From an uncultured bacterium (lineage in GTDB: Bacteria > Actinomycetota > Coriobacteriia > Coriobacteriales > Coriobacteriaceae), in assembly GCA_905214895.1 (NCBI GenBank), contig CAJMNP010000071.1, positions 1 through 5,535 of the forward strand: a DNA stretch of 5,535 bases. The letters are read 5' to 3'. A program made the translations under genes and the position numbers. Numbering within the stretch: the first letter of the stretch is position 1; every line of letters starts with the position of its first letter. Shown here one piece after another: positions 1-5,460 of the stretch. The notes under the pieces were generated by a model. That model worked only from the letters and a program-made list of their open reading frames with translations, ran no database searches and was not told where the DNA came from.

Positions 1-156
1 CCGACCATTAACTACCACACGCCCGATCCCGCCTGCGATCTTGACTACACGCCCAATCGCGCGGTTCGCGCCGACCTTACCTGGGCGCTTTCGACCAACC
101 TGGGCTTTGGCGGGCACAACGCCGCCATCGCGCTGCGTAGATATACGAGGAGCTAG
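1..156 (+). CDS. fabF: Beta-ketoacyl-ACP synthase II, C-terminal end (partial)
   Basis: The first 51 codons, in frame 1 and ending in TAG at 154-156, encode the C-terminus of a condensing enzyme that extends acyl-ACP with malonyl-ACP in type II fatty acid synthesis in the cytoplasm. The opening residues [19 protein letters not shown] match the segment just before the final strands of FabF (E. coli has PTINLDNPDEGCDLDFVP). The later [12 protein letters not shown] is the glycine-rich family motif; its Phe corresponds to the E. coli gatekeeper Phe400. The catalytic Cys-His-His residues lie upstream of the window and cannot be checked. The last codons contain the ribosome binding site of accB, and only 3 bases separate this stop from the accB start. 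Confusion with FabB is possible but unlikely given this operon order. Confidence 0.93.
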   Translation, partial: PTINYHTPDPACDLDYTPNRAVRADLTWALSTNLGFGGHNAAIALRRYTRS

Positions 157-159
157 AGC

Positions 160-636
160 ATGGATTCCAAAAGACTTGCCGAGATAGCCGATGTTATGGA
201 GGACCGCGGCCTCACGCGCGTACGCGTTGAGGAGCCCGATGGCACCGCGGTCGAACTCGAGCGCGCGAGCGCCGCGCAGCCGGTTGCCGTGCCCATGCCT
301 ATGCCGGGTGCCGTGACTGCTCCGGCGGTGGCTCCTGTCGCCATGCCTGCCGCCGCACCGGAGCCCGCCGCGCAAGCGCCTGCCGCCGCACCGGAGCCTA
401 AGGGCACCGAGGTGACCGCTCCCATGGTCGGCGTTTTCTATGCTGCCCCGGCGCCGGGCGACGAGCCGTTTGTGCACGTGGGCTCCAAGGTCAAGGCCGG
501 TGAGACCCTCTGCATCATCGAGGCCATGAAGGTTCTCAACGAGGTGACGGCCGAGGCAGACGGCGAGGTGCTCGAGATCTGCGTGGCCGACGGCGACCTT
601 GTGGAGTTTGGCAGCTGCCTTATGAGGATCGGATAG
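160..636 (+). CDS. accB: Acetyl-CoA carboxylase biotin carboxyl carrier protein (BCCP)
   Basis: This 158-residue protein carries the biotin that AccC carboxylates and the carboxyltransferase then uses to make malonyl-CoA. Residues 1-36 form the short N-terminal domain (KRLAEIADVMEDRGLTRVRVEE). Residues about 37-80 are a flexible Ala/Pro linker containing a duplicated segment. Residues about 83-158 are the biotinyl domain. The biotinylation motif EAMKV is at 121-125, so Lys124 (codon 529-531) is the expected biotin site for BirA. The preceding Pro-Met-Val-Gly-Val-Phe-Tyr stretch and the 'APGDEPFVHVGSKVKAGETLCIIEAMK' pattern, described here only for its key residues, are typical of acetyl-CoA carboxylase BCCPs. 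The length is usual for the family (about 150-160). The start is well supported by GAGGAG at 147-152, 7 bases upstream. The stop is followed at once by the fabZ start region. Confidence 0.97.
   Translation: MDSKRLAEIADVMEDRGLTRVRVEEPDGTAVELERASAAQPVAVPMPMPGAVTAPAVAPVAMPAAAPEPAAQAPAAAPEPKGTEVTAPMVGVFYAAPAPGDEPFVHVGSKVKAGETLCIIEAMKVLNEVTAEADGEVLEICVADGDLVEFGSCLMRIG
345..398 (+). repeat. In-frame 21-base direct repeat in the BCCP linker
   Basis: An identical 21-base unit occurs at 345-365 and 378-398, a period of 33 bases or 11 codons. It encodes the two copies of Pro-Ala-Ala-Ala-Pro-Glu-Pro in the Ala/Pro linker of AccB. Because the period is a multiple of three, gain or loss of a unit would lengthen or shorten the linker without breaking the frame. 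Linkers of this protein are known to vary in length between species. Confidence 0.85.
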
Positions 637-641
637 GTGAT
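635..641 (+). promoter_or_regulatory. Ribosome binding site bearing on the fabZ start
   Basis: AGGTGAT at 635-641 matches the 3' part of the full anti-SD complement (AGGAGGTGATC) and sits 4 bases before ATG 646. A second candidate, AGGA at 625-628, is 11 bases before ATG 640 and 8 before GTG 637. The sequence therefore does not decide among starts at 637, 640 and 646. The three proteins differ by at most three N-terminal residues. Confidence 0.5.
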
Positions 642-1068
642 GTCCATGAACAAAGAAGAGCTCAAGAAGCTGTTGCCGCATCGCGAACCGATGCTTTTGC
701 TCGACGAGGCCGAGCTGGTGGGCGACGAGGCCCACGGCAAGATCACGATTACGGGTGACGAGTACTTTTTGCAGGGGCATTTTCCGGGAAACCCGGTGGT
801 CCCCGGCGTGATTCAGTGCGAGATGCTCGCCCAGAACTGTTGCGTGCTGCTGATGGGCGATGAGGAGGCGCGCGGCGCGACGCCGTTCTACACGAGTCTG
901 GACAAGGTGCGCTTTAAGCGTCCGGTGCGACCGGGCGACACGGTGGATCTGGTGTGCTCCATCACGCGTGCGCGCGGGCCGTTCCGCTTTGCGACGGGCA
1001 CCGCGAGCGTCAACGGTGAGGTTTGCTGCCGCGCCGATATGTCTTTTGCACTCATGCACGAAAGTTAA
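640..1068 (+). CDS. fabZ: 3-hydroxyacyl-ACP dehydratase FabZ
   Basis: This 142-residue hot-dog-fold enzyme dehydrates 3-hydroxyacyl-ACP to trans-2-enoyl-ACP in the elongation cycle. The N-terminal LLPHREPMLLLDE corresponds to the LLPHRxPxLLxD family motif. The catalytic His is His47 in GHFPGNPVVPG. The catalytic Glu is Glu61 in CEMLAQ. Their 14-residue spacing equals His54/Glu68 of E. coli FabZ. The later DKVRFKRPVRPGD (about 87-99) is also conserved in the family. The length is typical (about 140-150). The FabZ-type motif and the position between accB and accC, as in Streptococcus, favour FabZ over FabA. The start could equally be GTG 637 or ATG 646; ATG 640 is a compromise. The TAA stop overlaps the ribosome binding site of accC, so coupled translation is likely. 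Confidence 0.95.
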   Translation: MSMNKEELKKLLPHREPMLLLDEAELVGDEAHGKITITGDEYFLQGHFPGNPVVPGVIQCEMLAQNCCVLLMGDEEARGATPFYTSLDKVRFKRPVRPGDTVDLVCSITRARGPFRFATGTASVNGEVCCRADMSFALMHES

Positions 1069-1078
1069 GGAAGGCTTC

Positions 1079-2422
1079 ATGTTCGACAAAGTGCTCATCG
1101 CCAACCGCGGCGAAGTCGCGGTCCGTGTTATCCGCGCGTGCCGCGATATGGGCATCAAGACCGTCGCCGTTTATTCCACGGCCGATGCGGACGCGCTGCA
1201 CGTGCAGCTTGCCGACGAGGCGTATTGCATCGGCGGCCCGCGTCTTGCCGAGAGCTACCTCAACGACGATGCTGTGCTCACCTGTGCCGTGAAGTCGGGG
1301 GCAAAGGCGATCCATCCTGGCTATGGCTTTTTTTCCGAGAAGGCGAGCTTCGCGCGCGACTGCGACAAGTATGGCCTGGCGTTTGTCGGTCCTTCGGCCA
1401 AGGTGATCGACAGCATGGGCGACAAGGACGCCGCACGTCGAACGGCTGCCACGGCGGGCGTGCCCATCGTGCCGGGCTGCGATTTGCTCAAAAGTCCCGA
1501 GGAGGCAACGGCCGAGGCTGAGCGCATTGGCTGCCCCGTGCTCATCAAGGCGCGTGCGGGTGGAGGCGGCCGCGGTATTCGCAAGGTCGAGCGCGTGGAA
1601 GATGCGGCAAAGGCGTTCATCGAGGCGCGTGCCGAGGGCGAGGCCGTCTTTGGCGACGGCGAGTGCTACATGGAGAAGTTCGTCGCGCCGGCGCACCACG
1701 TTGAGGTGCAGATTATGGCCGATAAGCAGGGCCATGTGTTTTCGCTCGGCGAGCGCGAGTGCTCGGTGCAGCGCCGCAACCAAAAGCTGATCGAGGAGAG
1801 CCCCGCGCCGTGTCTCGACGGACACGACGACATTCGTGCTCGCATGCACAAGGCGGCGCGTGACCTGGCTCGTGCCGTCGGCTACGAAGGAGCCGGTACC
1901 ATCGAGTTCCTGTATTCGGACGACGGCAATTTCTACTTTATGGAAATGAACACGCGCTTGCAGGTGGAGCATCCGGTTACGGAGTTTGTGACCGATACCG
2001 ACTTGGTCAAGTGGCAGCTGCGCGTGGCAGCCGGCCAGCCTCTGCCCTTTGAGCAGGAGGACATGCCGGTTCGCAACCACGCCATGGAGTGCCGCATCAA
2101 TGCCGAAACGCCGGACTTTCTGCCGTCATGCGGAACGGTCACCGCGTTGCGCGTGCCGGGTGGTCCGCGCGTGCGCTGGGATTCCGCCATGTTTACCGGT
2201 GCGAACGTTCCGCCGTACTACGACTCCATGCTCGGCAAGCTCATCGTGTGTGCGCCCACGCGTGACGGCGCCATTCGCAAGATGCGCTCGGCCCTGGGCG
2301 AGCTCGTGATTGAGGGCGTGAGCGAAAACAGCGAGCTTCAGCTCGACGTGCTGGCAAACGACGAGTTCTTGTCGGGCATGTATCACACCGATCTGATGGG
2401 GCATCTCTATGCTGATGAATAG
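1079..2422 (+). CDS. accC: Acetyl-CoA carboxylase, biotin carboxylase subunit
   Basis: This 447-residue ATP-grasp enzyme uses ATP and bicarbonate to carboxylate the biotin on AccB. Residues 1-114 are the N-terminal domain (MFDKVLIANRGEVAVRVIRA; HPGYGFFSE at 79-87). Residues about 115-300 are the ATP-grasp domain and about 300-447 the C-terminal domain. Family residues are present: Lys116, Lys157, the glycine loop GGGGRG at 161-166, His207, Lys236, then Glu289/Asn291/Arg293 in EMNTRLQVEHPVTE with Glu297, and Arg339 in ECRINAE. These correspond to E. coli Lys116, Lys159, His209, Lys238, Glu288/Asn290/Arg292, Glu296 and Arg338. The length matches E. coli AccC (449). The start at 1079 gives the canonical N-terminus and has AAGGAAGG at 1067-1074 just upstream. 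The frame is open further upstream but would overlap fabZ. The 3' end overlaps the next gene by 14 bases. Confidence 0.98.
   Translation: MFDKVLIANRGEVAVRVIRACRDMGIKTVAVYSTADADALHVQLADEAYCIGGPRLAESYLNDDAVLTCAVKSGAKAIHPGYGFFSEKASFARDCDKYGLAFVGPSAKVIDSMGDKDAARRTAATAGVPIVPGCDLLKSPEEATAEAERIGCPVLIKARAGGGGRGIRKVERVEDAAKAFIEARAEGEAVFGDGECYMEKFVAPAHHVEVQIMADKQGHVFSLGERECSVQRRNQKLIEESPAPCLDGHDDIRARMHKAARDLARAVGYEGAGTIEFLYSDDGNFYFMEMNTRLQVEHPVTEFVTDTDLVKWQLRVAAGQPLPFEQEDMPVRNHAMECRINAETPDFLPSCGTVTALRVPGGPRVRWDSAMFTGANVPPYYDSMLGKLIVCAPTRDGAIRKMRSALGELVIEGVSENSELQLDVLANDEFLSGMYHTDLMGHLYADE
2398..2401 (+). promoter_or_regulatory. Weak ribosome binding site bearing on the accD-accA start
   Basis: GGGG at 2398-2401 lies 7 bases before ATG 2409, inside the end of accC. 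It is poor as a Shine-Dalgarno sequence, so coupling to accC translation probably helps. Alternatives are ATG 2415 (8-base overlap with accC, no better site) and ATG 2457, which has GAGGG at 2448-2452 but only 4 bases of spacing. All three keep the zinc ribbon, so the start is not settled from sequence. Confidence 0.4.
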
Positions 2423-4133
2423 AAAAGCGAAGACGGTCAACGTCCTCGAGGGACCGATGACCGAGTCGTGCGCCGAGTTTCCCGCGCGCCACGTGTTTAT
2501 CAAGTGCCCGGAGTGCCGCCGCGTAATCGATGAGGCACGCCTGCACGACAACCTCGAGGTCTGCCCTCGTTGCGGCAAACACTTTCGCGTGAGCGGTCGC
2601 GCGCGCATGCGCATGACGGTCGACGAGGGCATGTTTGAGGAATGGGATGCCAATCTGGCGTCGGAGGACTTCCTCTCGTTTCCCGGCTATGCCGACAAGC
2701 TCAAGAGCGTGAGCGAGCGTTCGGGCGAGCGCGATGCCGTTGTGTGCGGCAGGGGCGAAATCTGCGGTTGCGATACGGCGCTCTTCTTTATGGACGCCAA
2801 CTTTATGATGGGCTCGATGGGTTCCGTGGTGGGCGAGAAGATCTGTCGCACATTTGAGCGCGCGACCGAGCTGGGATTGCCAGTTGTCGGCTTTACCGTT
2901 TCGGGCGGTGCGCGCATGCAGGAGGGCGTGACCTCGCTCATGCAGATGGCCAAGATTTCTGCGGCGGTTAGGCGCCACAGCGAGGCGGGCGGCCTGTATA
3001 TCACGGTGCTCACCGATCCCACGACCGGAGGTGTAACCGCGAGCTTTGCCATGGAGGGCGACATTATCCTGGCCGAGCCCGATGCCCTGACGGCATTTGC
3101 CGGCCCGCGCGTGATCGAGCAGAACATGCACAAGCGCCTGCCCAAGGGATTCCAGCGCTCCGAGTTTTTGCTGGAGCACGGCTTTTGCGATGCCGTTGTT
3201 CCGCGTGGCGAGATTGCGCTCACGGTAGGCGAGCTGCTGGCGCTGCACGAAGGGCGCGCGCCTGGTCTGGGGGCTCCGCACGAGATCGTGCATACAGGTC
3301 GCCGCGGCAAAAAGCTGGGACACTTGTTTAAGCGCTCGGCCGCACCAAAAACCGCGCTCGAGATTGTCAAGCAGACCCGCTCGGCAGATCGCGCCACGGC
3401 AGGCGAGATGATCTCGCTGGGCCTGGATGGATTTGTGGAGCTGCACGGCGACCGTTACTTTGGTGACGACGCCGCCGTGGTGGGTGGCATTGGCTGGAAA
3501 GACGGACGTCCCGTGACGGTTATCGCTATCGAGCGCGGCACCACGACCAAAGAGCGCATGCGCCGCAACTTTGGCATGGCGCATCCCGAGGGCTACCGCA
3601 AAGCGCGTCGCCTTATGCGCCAGGCCGAAAAGTTTGGTCGACCGGTTCTGTGCCTGGTCGATACTTCGGGCGCGTTTTGCGGCATCGGTGCCGAGGAGCG
3701 CGGCCAGGGCGAGGCGATTGCCCAGAATCTCATGGAGATGAGCGGCCTTAAGACGCCGATTGTCTCGGTGGTGACAGGCGAGGGTGGCTCTGGTGGCGCG
3801 CTGGCGCTGTCCGTGGCCGACCGCATCCTGATGCTCTCGAGCTCGGCCTATTCGGTCGTGAGCCCCGAGGCCTGTGCGTCGATCCTGTGGAAGGATACCG
3901 AGCGCGCGAATGAGGCCGCCGAGGCGCTTAAGCTCACGGCCCCCGATTTGTTGGCGCTCGGCATCATCGACGGCATTGTTGACGATAGGGGCCTGTCGCA
4001 TGAGGAGATCGCCGGTGCCGTCATGTCCTCGGCATTTGATGCCTTCGATACGCTTGGGCAGCTCGACGACGCGACCCTCACAAACCTCCGCTACGAAAAG
4101 TACCGCGCAATCGGTCGGTACCGCACGATGTGA
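2409..4133 (+). CDS. accDA: Fused acetyl-CoA carboxylase carboxyltransferase, beta (AccD) plus alpha (AccA)
   Basis: One uninterrupted 574-residue protein carries both carboxyltransferase subunits, which move the carboxyl group from biotin to acetyl-CoA to give malonyl-CoA. Residues about 27-285 are AccD. A zinc ribbon has Cys33, Cys36, Cys52 and Cys55, with the same 2-15-2 spacing as E. coli. Then come MGSMGSVVGEK (134-144), SGGARMQEG (165-173), LTDPTTGGVTASFAMEGD (201-218) and FAGPRVIEQ (230-238). After a basic linker (about 290-312, RRGKKLGHLFKR), residues about 315-574 are AccA. Its motifs are GDRYFGDDAAVVGGIG (347-362), RRNFGMAHPEGYRKA (385-399), GAEERGQGEAIA (427-438), GEGGSGGALA (457-466) and SPEACASILWK (485-495). 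The AccA half lacks the N-terminal helical extension of E. coli AccA (about 60-70 residues), as does the short AccA of Lactobacillales. The DTSGAFCGIG motif departs from the usual DTPGAYPGVG. The TGA stop lies inside a palindromic repeat. The start could be 2409, 2415 or 2457. Confidence 0.95.
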   Translation: MLMNRKAKTVNVLEGPMTESCAEFPARHVFIKCPECRRVIDEARLHDNLEVCPRCGKHFRVSGRARMRMTVDEGMFEEWDANLASEDFLSFPGYADKLKSVSERSGERDAVVCGRGEICGCDTALFFMDANFMMGSMGSVVGEKICRTFERATELGLPVVGFTVSGGARMQEGVTSLMQMAKISAAVRRHSEAGGLYITVLTDPTTGGVTASFAMEGDIILAEPDALTAFAGPRVIEQNMHKRLPKGFQRSEFLLEHGFCDAVVPRGEIALTVGELLALHEGRAPGLGAPHEIVHTGRRGKKLGHLFKRSAAPKTALEIVKQTRSADRATAGEMISLGLDGFVELHGDRYFGDDAAVVGGIGWKDGRPVTVIAIERGTTTKERMRRNFGMAHPEGYRKARRLMRQAEKFGRPVLCLVDTSGAFCGIGAEERGQGEAIAQNLMEMSGLKTPIVSVVTGEGGSGGALALSVADRILMLSSSAYSVVSPEACASILWKDTERANEAAEALKLTAPDLLALGIIDGIVDDRGLSHEEIAGAVMSSAFDAFDTLGQLDDATLTNLRYEKYRAIGRYRTM

Positions 4134-4159
4134 CAAAGGGACAGCCCGCATGTCACATT
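4128..4159. repeat. REP-like palindromic element, copy 1
   Basis: Arms ATGTGACA (4128-4135) and TGTCACAT (4151-4158) are perfect inverted repeats of 8 bases around a 15-base centre. The centre contains GGG (4138-4140) and CCC (4145-4147), which could form a weak inner stem. A near-identical copy in the same orientation lies at 5394-5425. The accD-accA stop codon (TGA 4131-4133) is inside the left arm, and an in-frame ATG of the next gene (4150) is at the edge of the right arm. No T-run follows, so it is not an intrinsic terminator. The structure resembles small interspersed palindromes (REP-like); that class is inferred from two copies in one window. Confidence 0.75.
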
Positions 4160-4167
4160 GGGAAAGG
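4160..4167 (+). promoter_or_regulatory. Ribosome binding site deciding the permease start
   Basis: The purine run GGGAAAGG lies 6 bases before ATG 4174. The other in-frame ATG, at 4150, sits in the palindromic repeat; upstream it has only AAGGGA (4136-4141) inside the repeat, 8 bases away. ATG 4174 is preferred because its site is outside the repeat and the extra residues (MSHWERRS) match nothing recognised in the family. Confidence 0.55.
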
Positions 4168-4173
4168 CGTTCC

Positions 4174-5388
4174 ATGTCACAAGTTTCTAACACCTCGTTT
4201 ACAACGACGGTTTCATCAAACGCCATGGCCGTGGTGGACTATCTGTCCAAAAGCATGATGTCGGCGCTGCCGTTTATTGTTTGCGCGGCGTTGTTCCGCA
4301 CCGCCGCCGTCATTATGGGCGAAGGCATGCTGGGCCTGTGGTCTGCCGATTCCGAAATCTATCGCCTGTTCTACAGTTGGCTCTATAACGCCGGCTACTA
4401 CTTTTTGCCCATTTATCTTGGTTGGGCGGCCGCCCGCCAGCTTGGTTGCTCGGAGCAGCTGGGCATGATGCTGGGCGGCGTATTGATTGCGCCCGATCTG
4501 CTTAAGCTCGTCGATGCCGCATCGACGACGGGGGCAGCGATGACTTTCGTGTATGGTCTGCTTCCCGCGCCGGTCAACGATTACACAACGACTGTTATTC
4601 CGGTTCTCATCTCGGTACCCGTGCTATGGCGAGCGGAGTGCTTCTTTCAGCGCGTTATCCCTAAGGCCGTGGCGTTTTCGTTCGTTCCGTTTGCGACCAT
4701 GCTCGTCATGGTTCCGGTTTCGCTGTGTATCACGGCGCCGGCGGGCAGCTATTTGGGCATGCTGTTGGGCCAGCTTATGTTTATGCTTGGCAATTCCGGC
4801 GGCATCGTGTCGCTGCTCACGCTCATGGGGCTTGCCGCGGGCTGGGAGTTCCTAAAGATCGCGGGCGTCAGCAACGTTGTCCTATCGCTCGCCTATGCGC
4901 AGTTTATGAGTGTGGGAACGGATTCGTGCATCCTGATCGCCGCGACGATGGCAACGTTCGCCGTTTGGGGCATGCCTTTTGGCGCGTCGCTCCGCGTTGC
5001 GGATAAGGACGAGAAGGCGCTCATGCTGGGCTATTCAATCTCGGGTATTCTTGGCGGCGTAAGCGAGCCAGCGCTGTACGGATGCGGCTTTAAATATGGC
5101 AGGTGTCTGACGTGCATGGCCGTTGGCGGCGCCATCGGAGGACTTGTTGCGGCCGTAGGCCACGTTACGGCTTATACCATCGGTATGACGAATGTTCTTA
5201 TGGTCATTGGCTTTGCCACGGGCGGCATCTCGAATCTGCTGTGGTGCTGCGCTGCCGGCGGCGCAGCATTTGCGGTGTCTGCGGCGCTGAGCTGCTGTTT
5301 TGGCGTGGTGCCGGCGAAGGGGCAGGTGACGGGGGACGGAGCCGATTTGCCCGAAACCTCGAAGAGCGTGGCCGAGGCAAGCGCATAA
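4174..5388 (+). CDS. Stand-alone PTS EIIC-like permease, glucoside/sucrose type
   Basis: This 404-residue integral membrane protein has about ten hydrophobic segments spread over residues 28-380. It resembles the EIIC domain of BglF-type phosphotransferase transporters. YYFLPIYLGWAAARQLG (75-91) parallels FYFLPVFLGITAARKFG of E. coli BglF. NDYTTTVIPVLI (135-146) parallels ADYSSSVFPILI. IPKAVAFSFVPFATMLVMVP (162-181) parallels IPQSLHLVFVPMLSLMVMVP. GVSEPALYG (295-303) parallels the conserved GITEPAIYG. There is no EIIB domain with its phosphorylated Cys before it, and only a short polar tail (381-404) where EIIA would follow. If it transports sugar by the PTS, the EIIB and EIIA partners must be encoded elsewhere. 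The GLHWGL segment of BglF is replaced by GVSNVV (231-236), so substrate or even transport activity is uncertain. It starts 40 bases after accDA, is bounded by two palindromic repeats, and ends before a terminator. The substrate is unknown. Confidence 0.82.
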   Translation: MSQVSNTSFTTTVSSNAMAVVDYLSKSMMSALPFIVCAALFRTAAVIMGEGMLGLWSADSEIYRLFYSWLYNAGYYFLPIYLGWAAARQLGCSEQLGMMLGGVLIAPDLLKLVDAASTTGAAMTFVYGLLPAPVNDYTTTVIPVLISVPVLWRAECFFQRVIPKAVAFSFVPFATMLVMVPVSLCITAPAGSYLGMLLGQLMFMLGNSGGIVSLLTLMGLAAGWEFLKIAGVSNVVLSLAYAQFMSVGTDSCILIAATMATFAVWGMPFGASLRVADKDEKALMLGYSISGILGGVSEPALYGCGFKYGRCLTCMAVGGAIGGLVAAVGHVTAYTIGMTNVLMVIGFATGGISNLLWCCAAGGAAFAVSAALSCCFGVVPAKGQVTGDGADLPETSKSVAEASA

Positions 5389-5393
5389 ACCTG

Positions 5394-5425
5394 TGCGACA
5401 AAGGGACGGTCCCGCATGTCGCATT
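5394..5425. repeat. REP-like palindromic element, copy 2
   Basis: Arms TGCGACA (5394-5400) and TGTCGCA (5417-5423) are perfect 7-base inverted repeats. The centre holds a second palindrome, GGGAC (5403-5407) and GTCCC (5409-5413). Aligned with copy 1 (4129-4159), 28 of 31 columns are identical, with three substitutions and one single-base gap. Two of the substitutions (C5396 and G5421 here, T4131 and A4155 there) form a compensatory pair. It lies 5 bases after the permease stop and 2 bases before the terminator stem. Confidence 0.78.
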
Positions 5426-5427
5426 CC

Positions 5428-5460
5428 AAGGCCGTGGCCCGTGTGGGTTGCGGCCTTTTT
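5428..5460 (+). terminator. Intrinsic (rho-independent) terminator
   Basis: AAGGCCG (5428-5434) pairs with CGGCCTT (5451-5457). The stem continues through three G:U pairs and CCC (5438-5440) with GGG (5445-5447), closing on a GTGT loop, so 13 pairs can form. It is followed by a T-run at 5456-5460, whose first two bases are in the stem. It lies 39 bases past the permease stop and would end transcripts of that gene and of any lipid-operon message reading through. No comparable hairpin with a T-run was seen between accDA and the permease. Confidence 0.88.

Noticed and set aside
860..1078. A 5' extension of the accC frame back to 860.
   Set aside because: It would overlap fabZ by about 200 bases and add an Arg-rich stretch absent from biotin carboxylases. 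The start at 1079 has a strong ribosome binding site and the canonical MFDKVLIANRGE N-terminus.
1052..2080. A 342-codon open frame on the minus strand, opposite accC.
   Set aside because: This is the same antisense shadow effect; no family motif or plausible operon context is seen.
4128..4159. Palindrome after accDA as a rho-independent terminator.
   Set aside because: No run of T follows the right arm; the next bases are GGGAAAGG. Its near-copy at 5394-5425 is separate from the real terminator beside it, which suggests a dispersed repeat instead.
3874..4173. A 5' extension of the permease frame back into accDA, including ATG 4150.
   Set aside because: The upstream part is an out-of-frame reading of accDA and is Arg/Ser-rich, and ATG 4150 lies in the palindromic repeat. 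ATG 4174 has a good site just upstream and leads directly into the membrane domain.
2241..4226. A 661-codon open frame on the minus strand, opposite accC and accDA.
   Set aside because: It lies antisense to genes with full family motifs. Long antisense frames are expected in GC-rich coding DNA with strong third-position bias, and the translation shows low-complexity Ala/Arg/His-rich sequence with no recognised domain.
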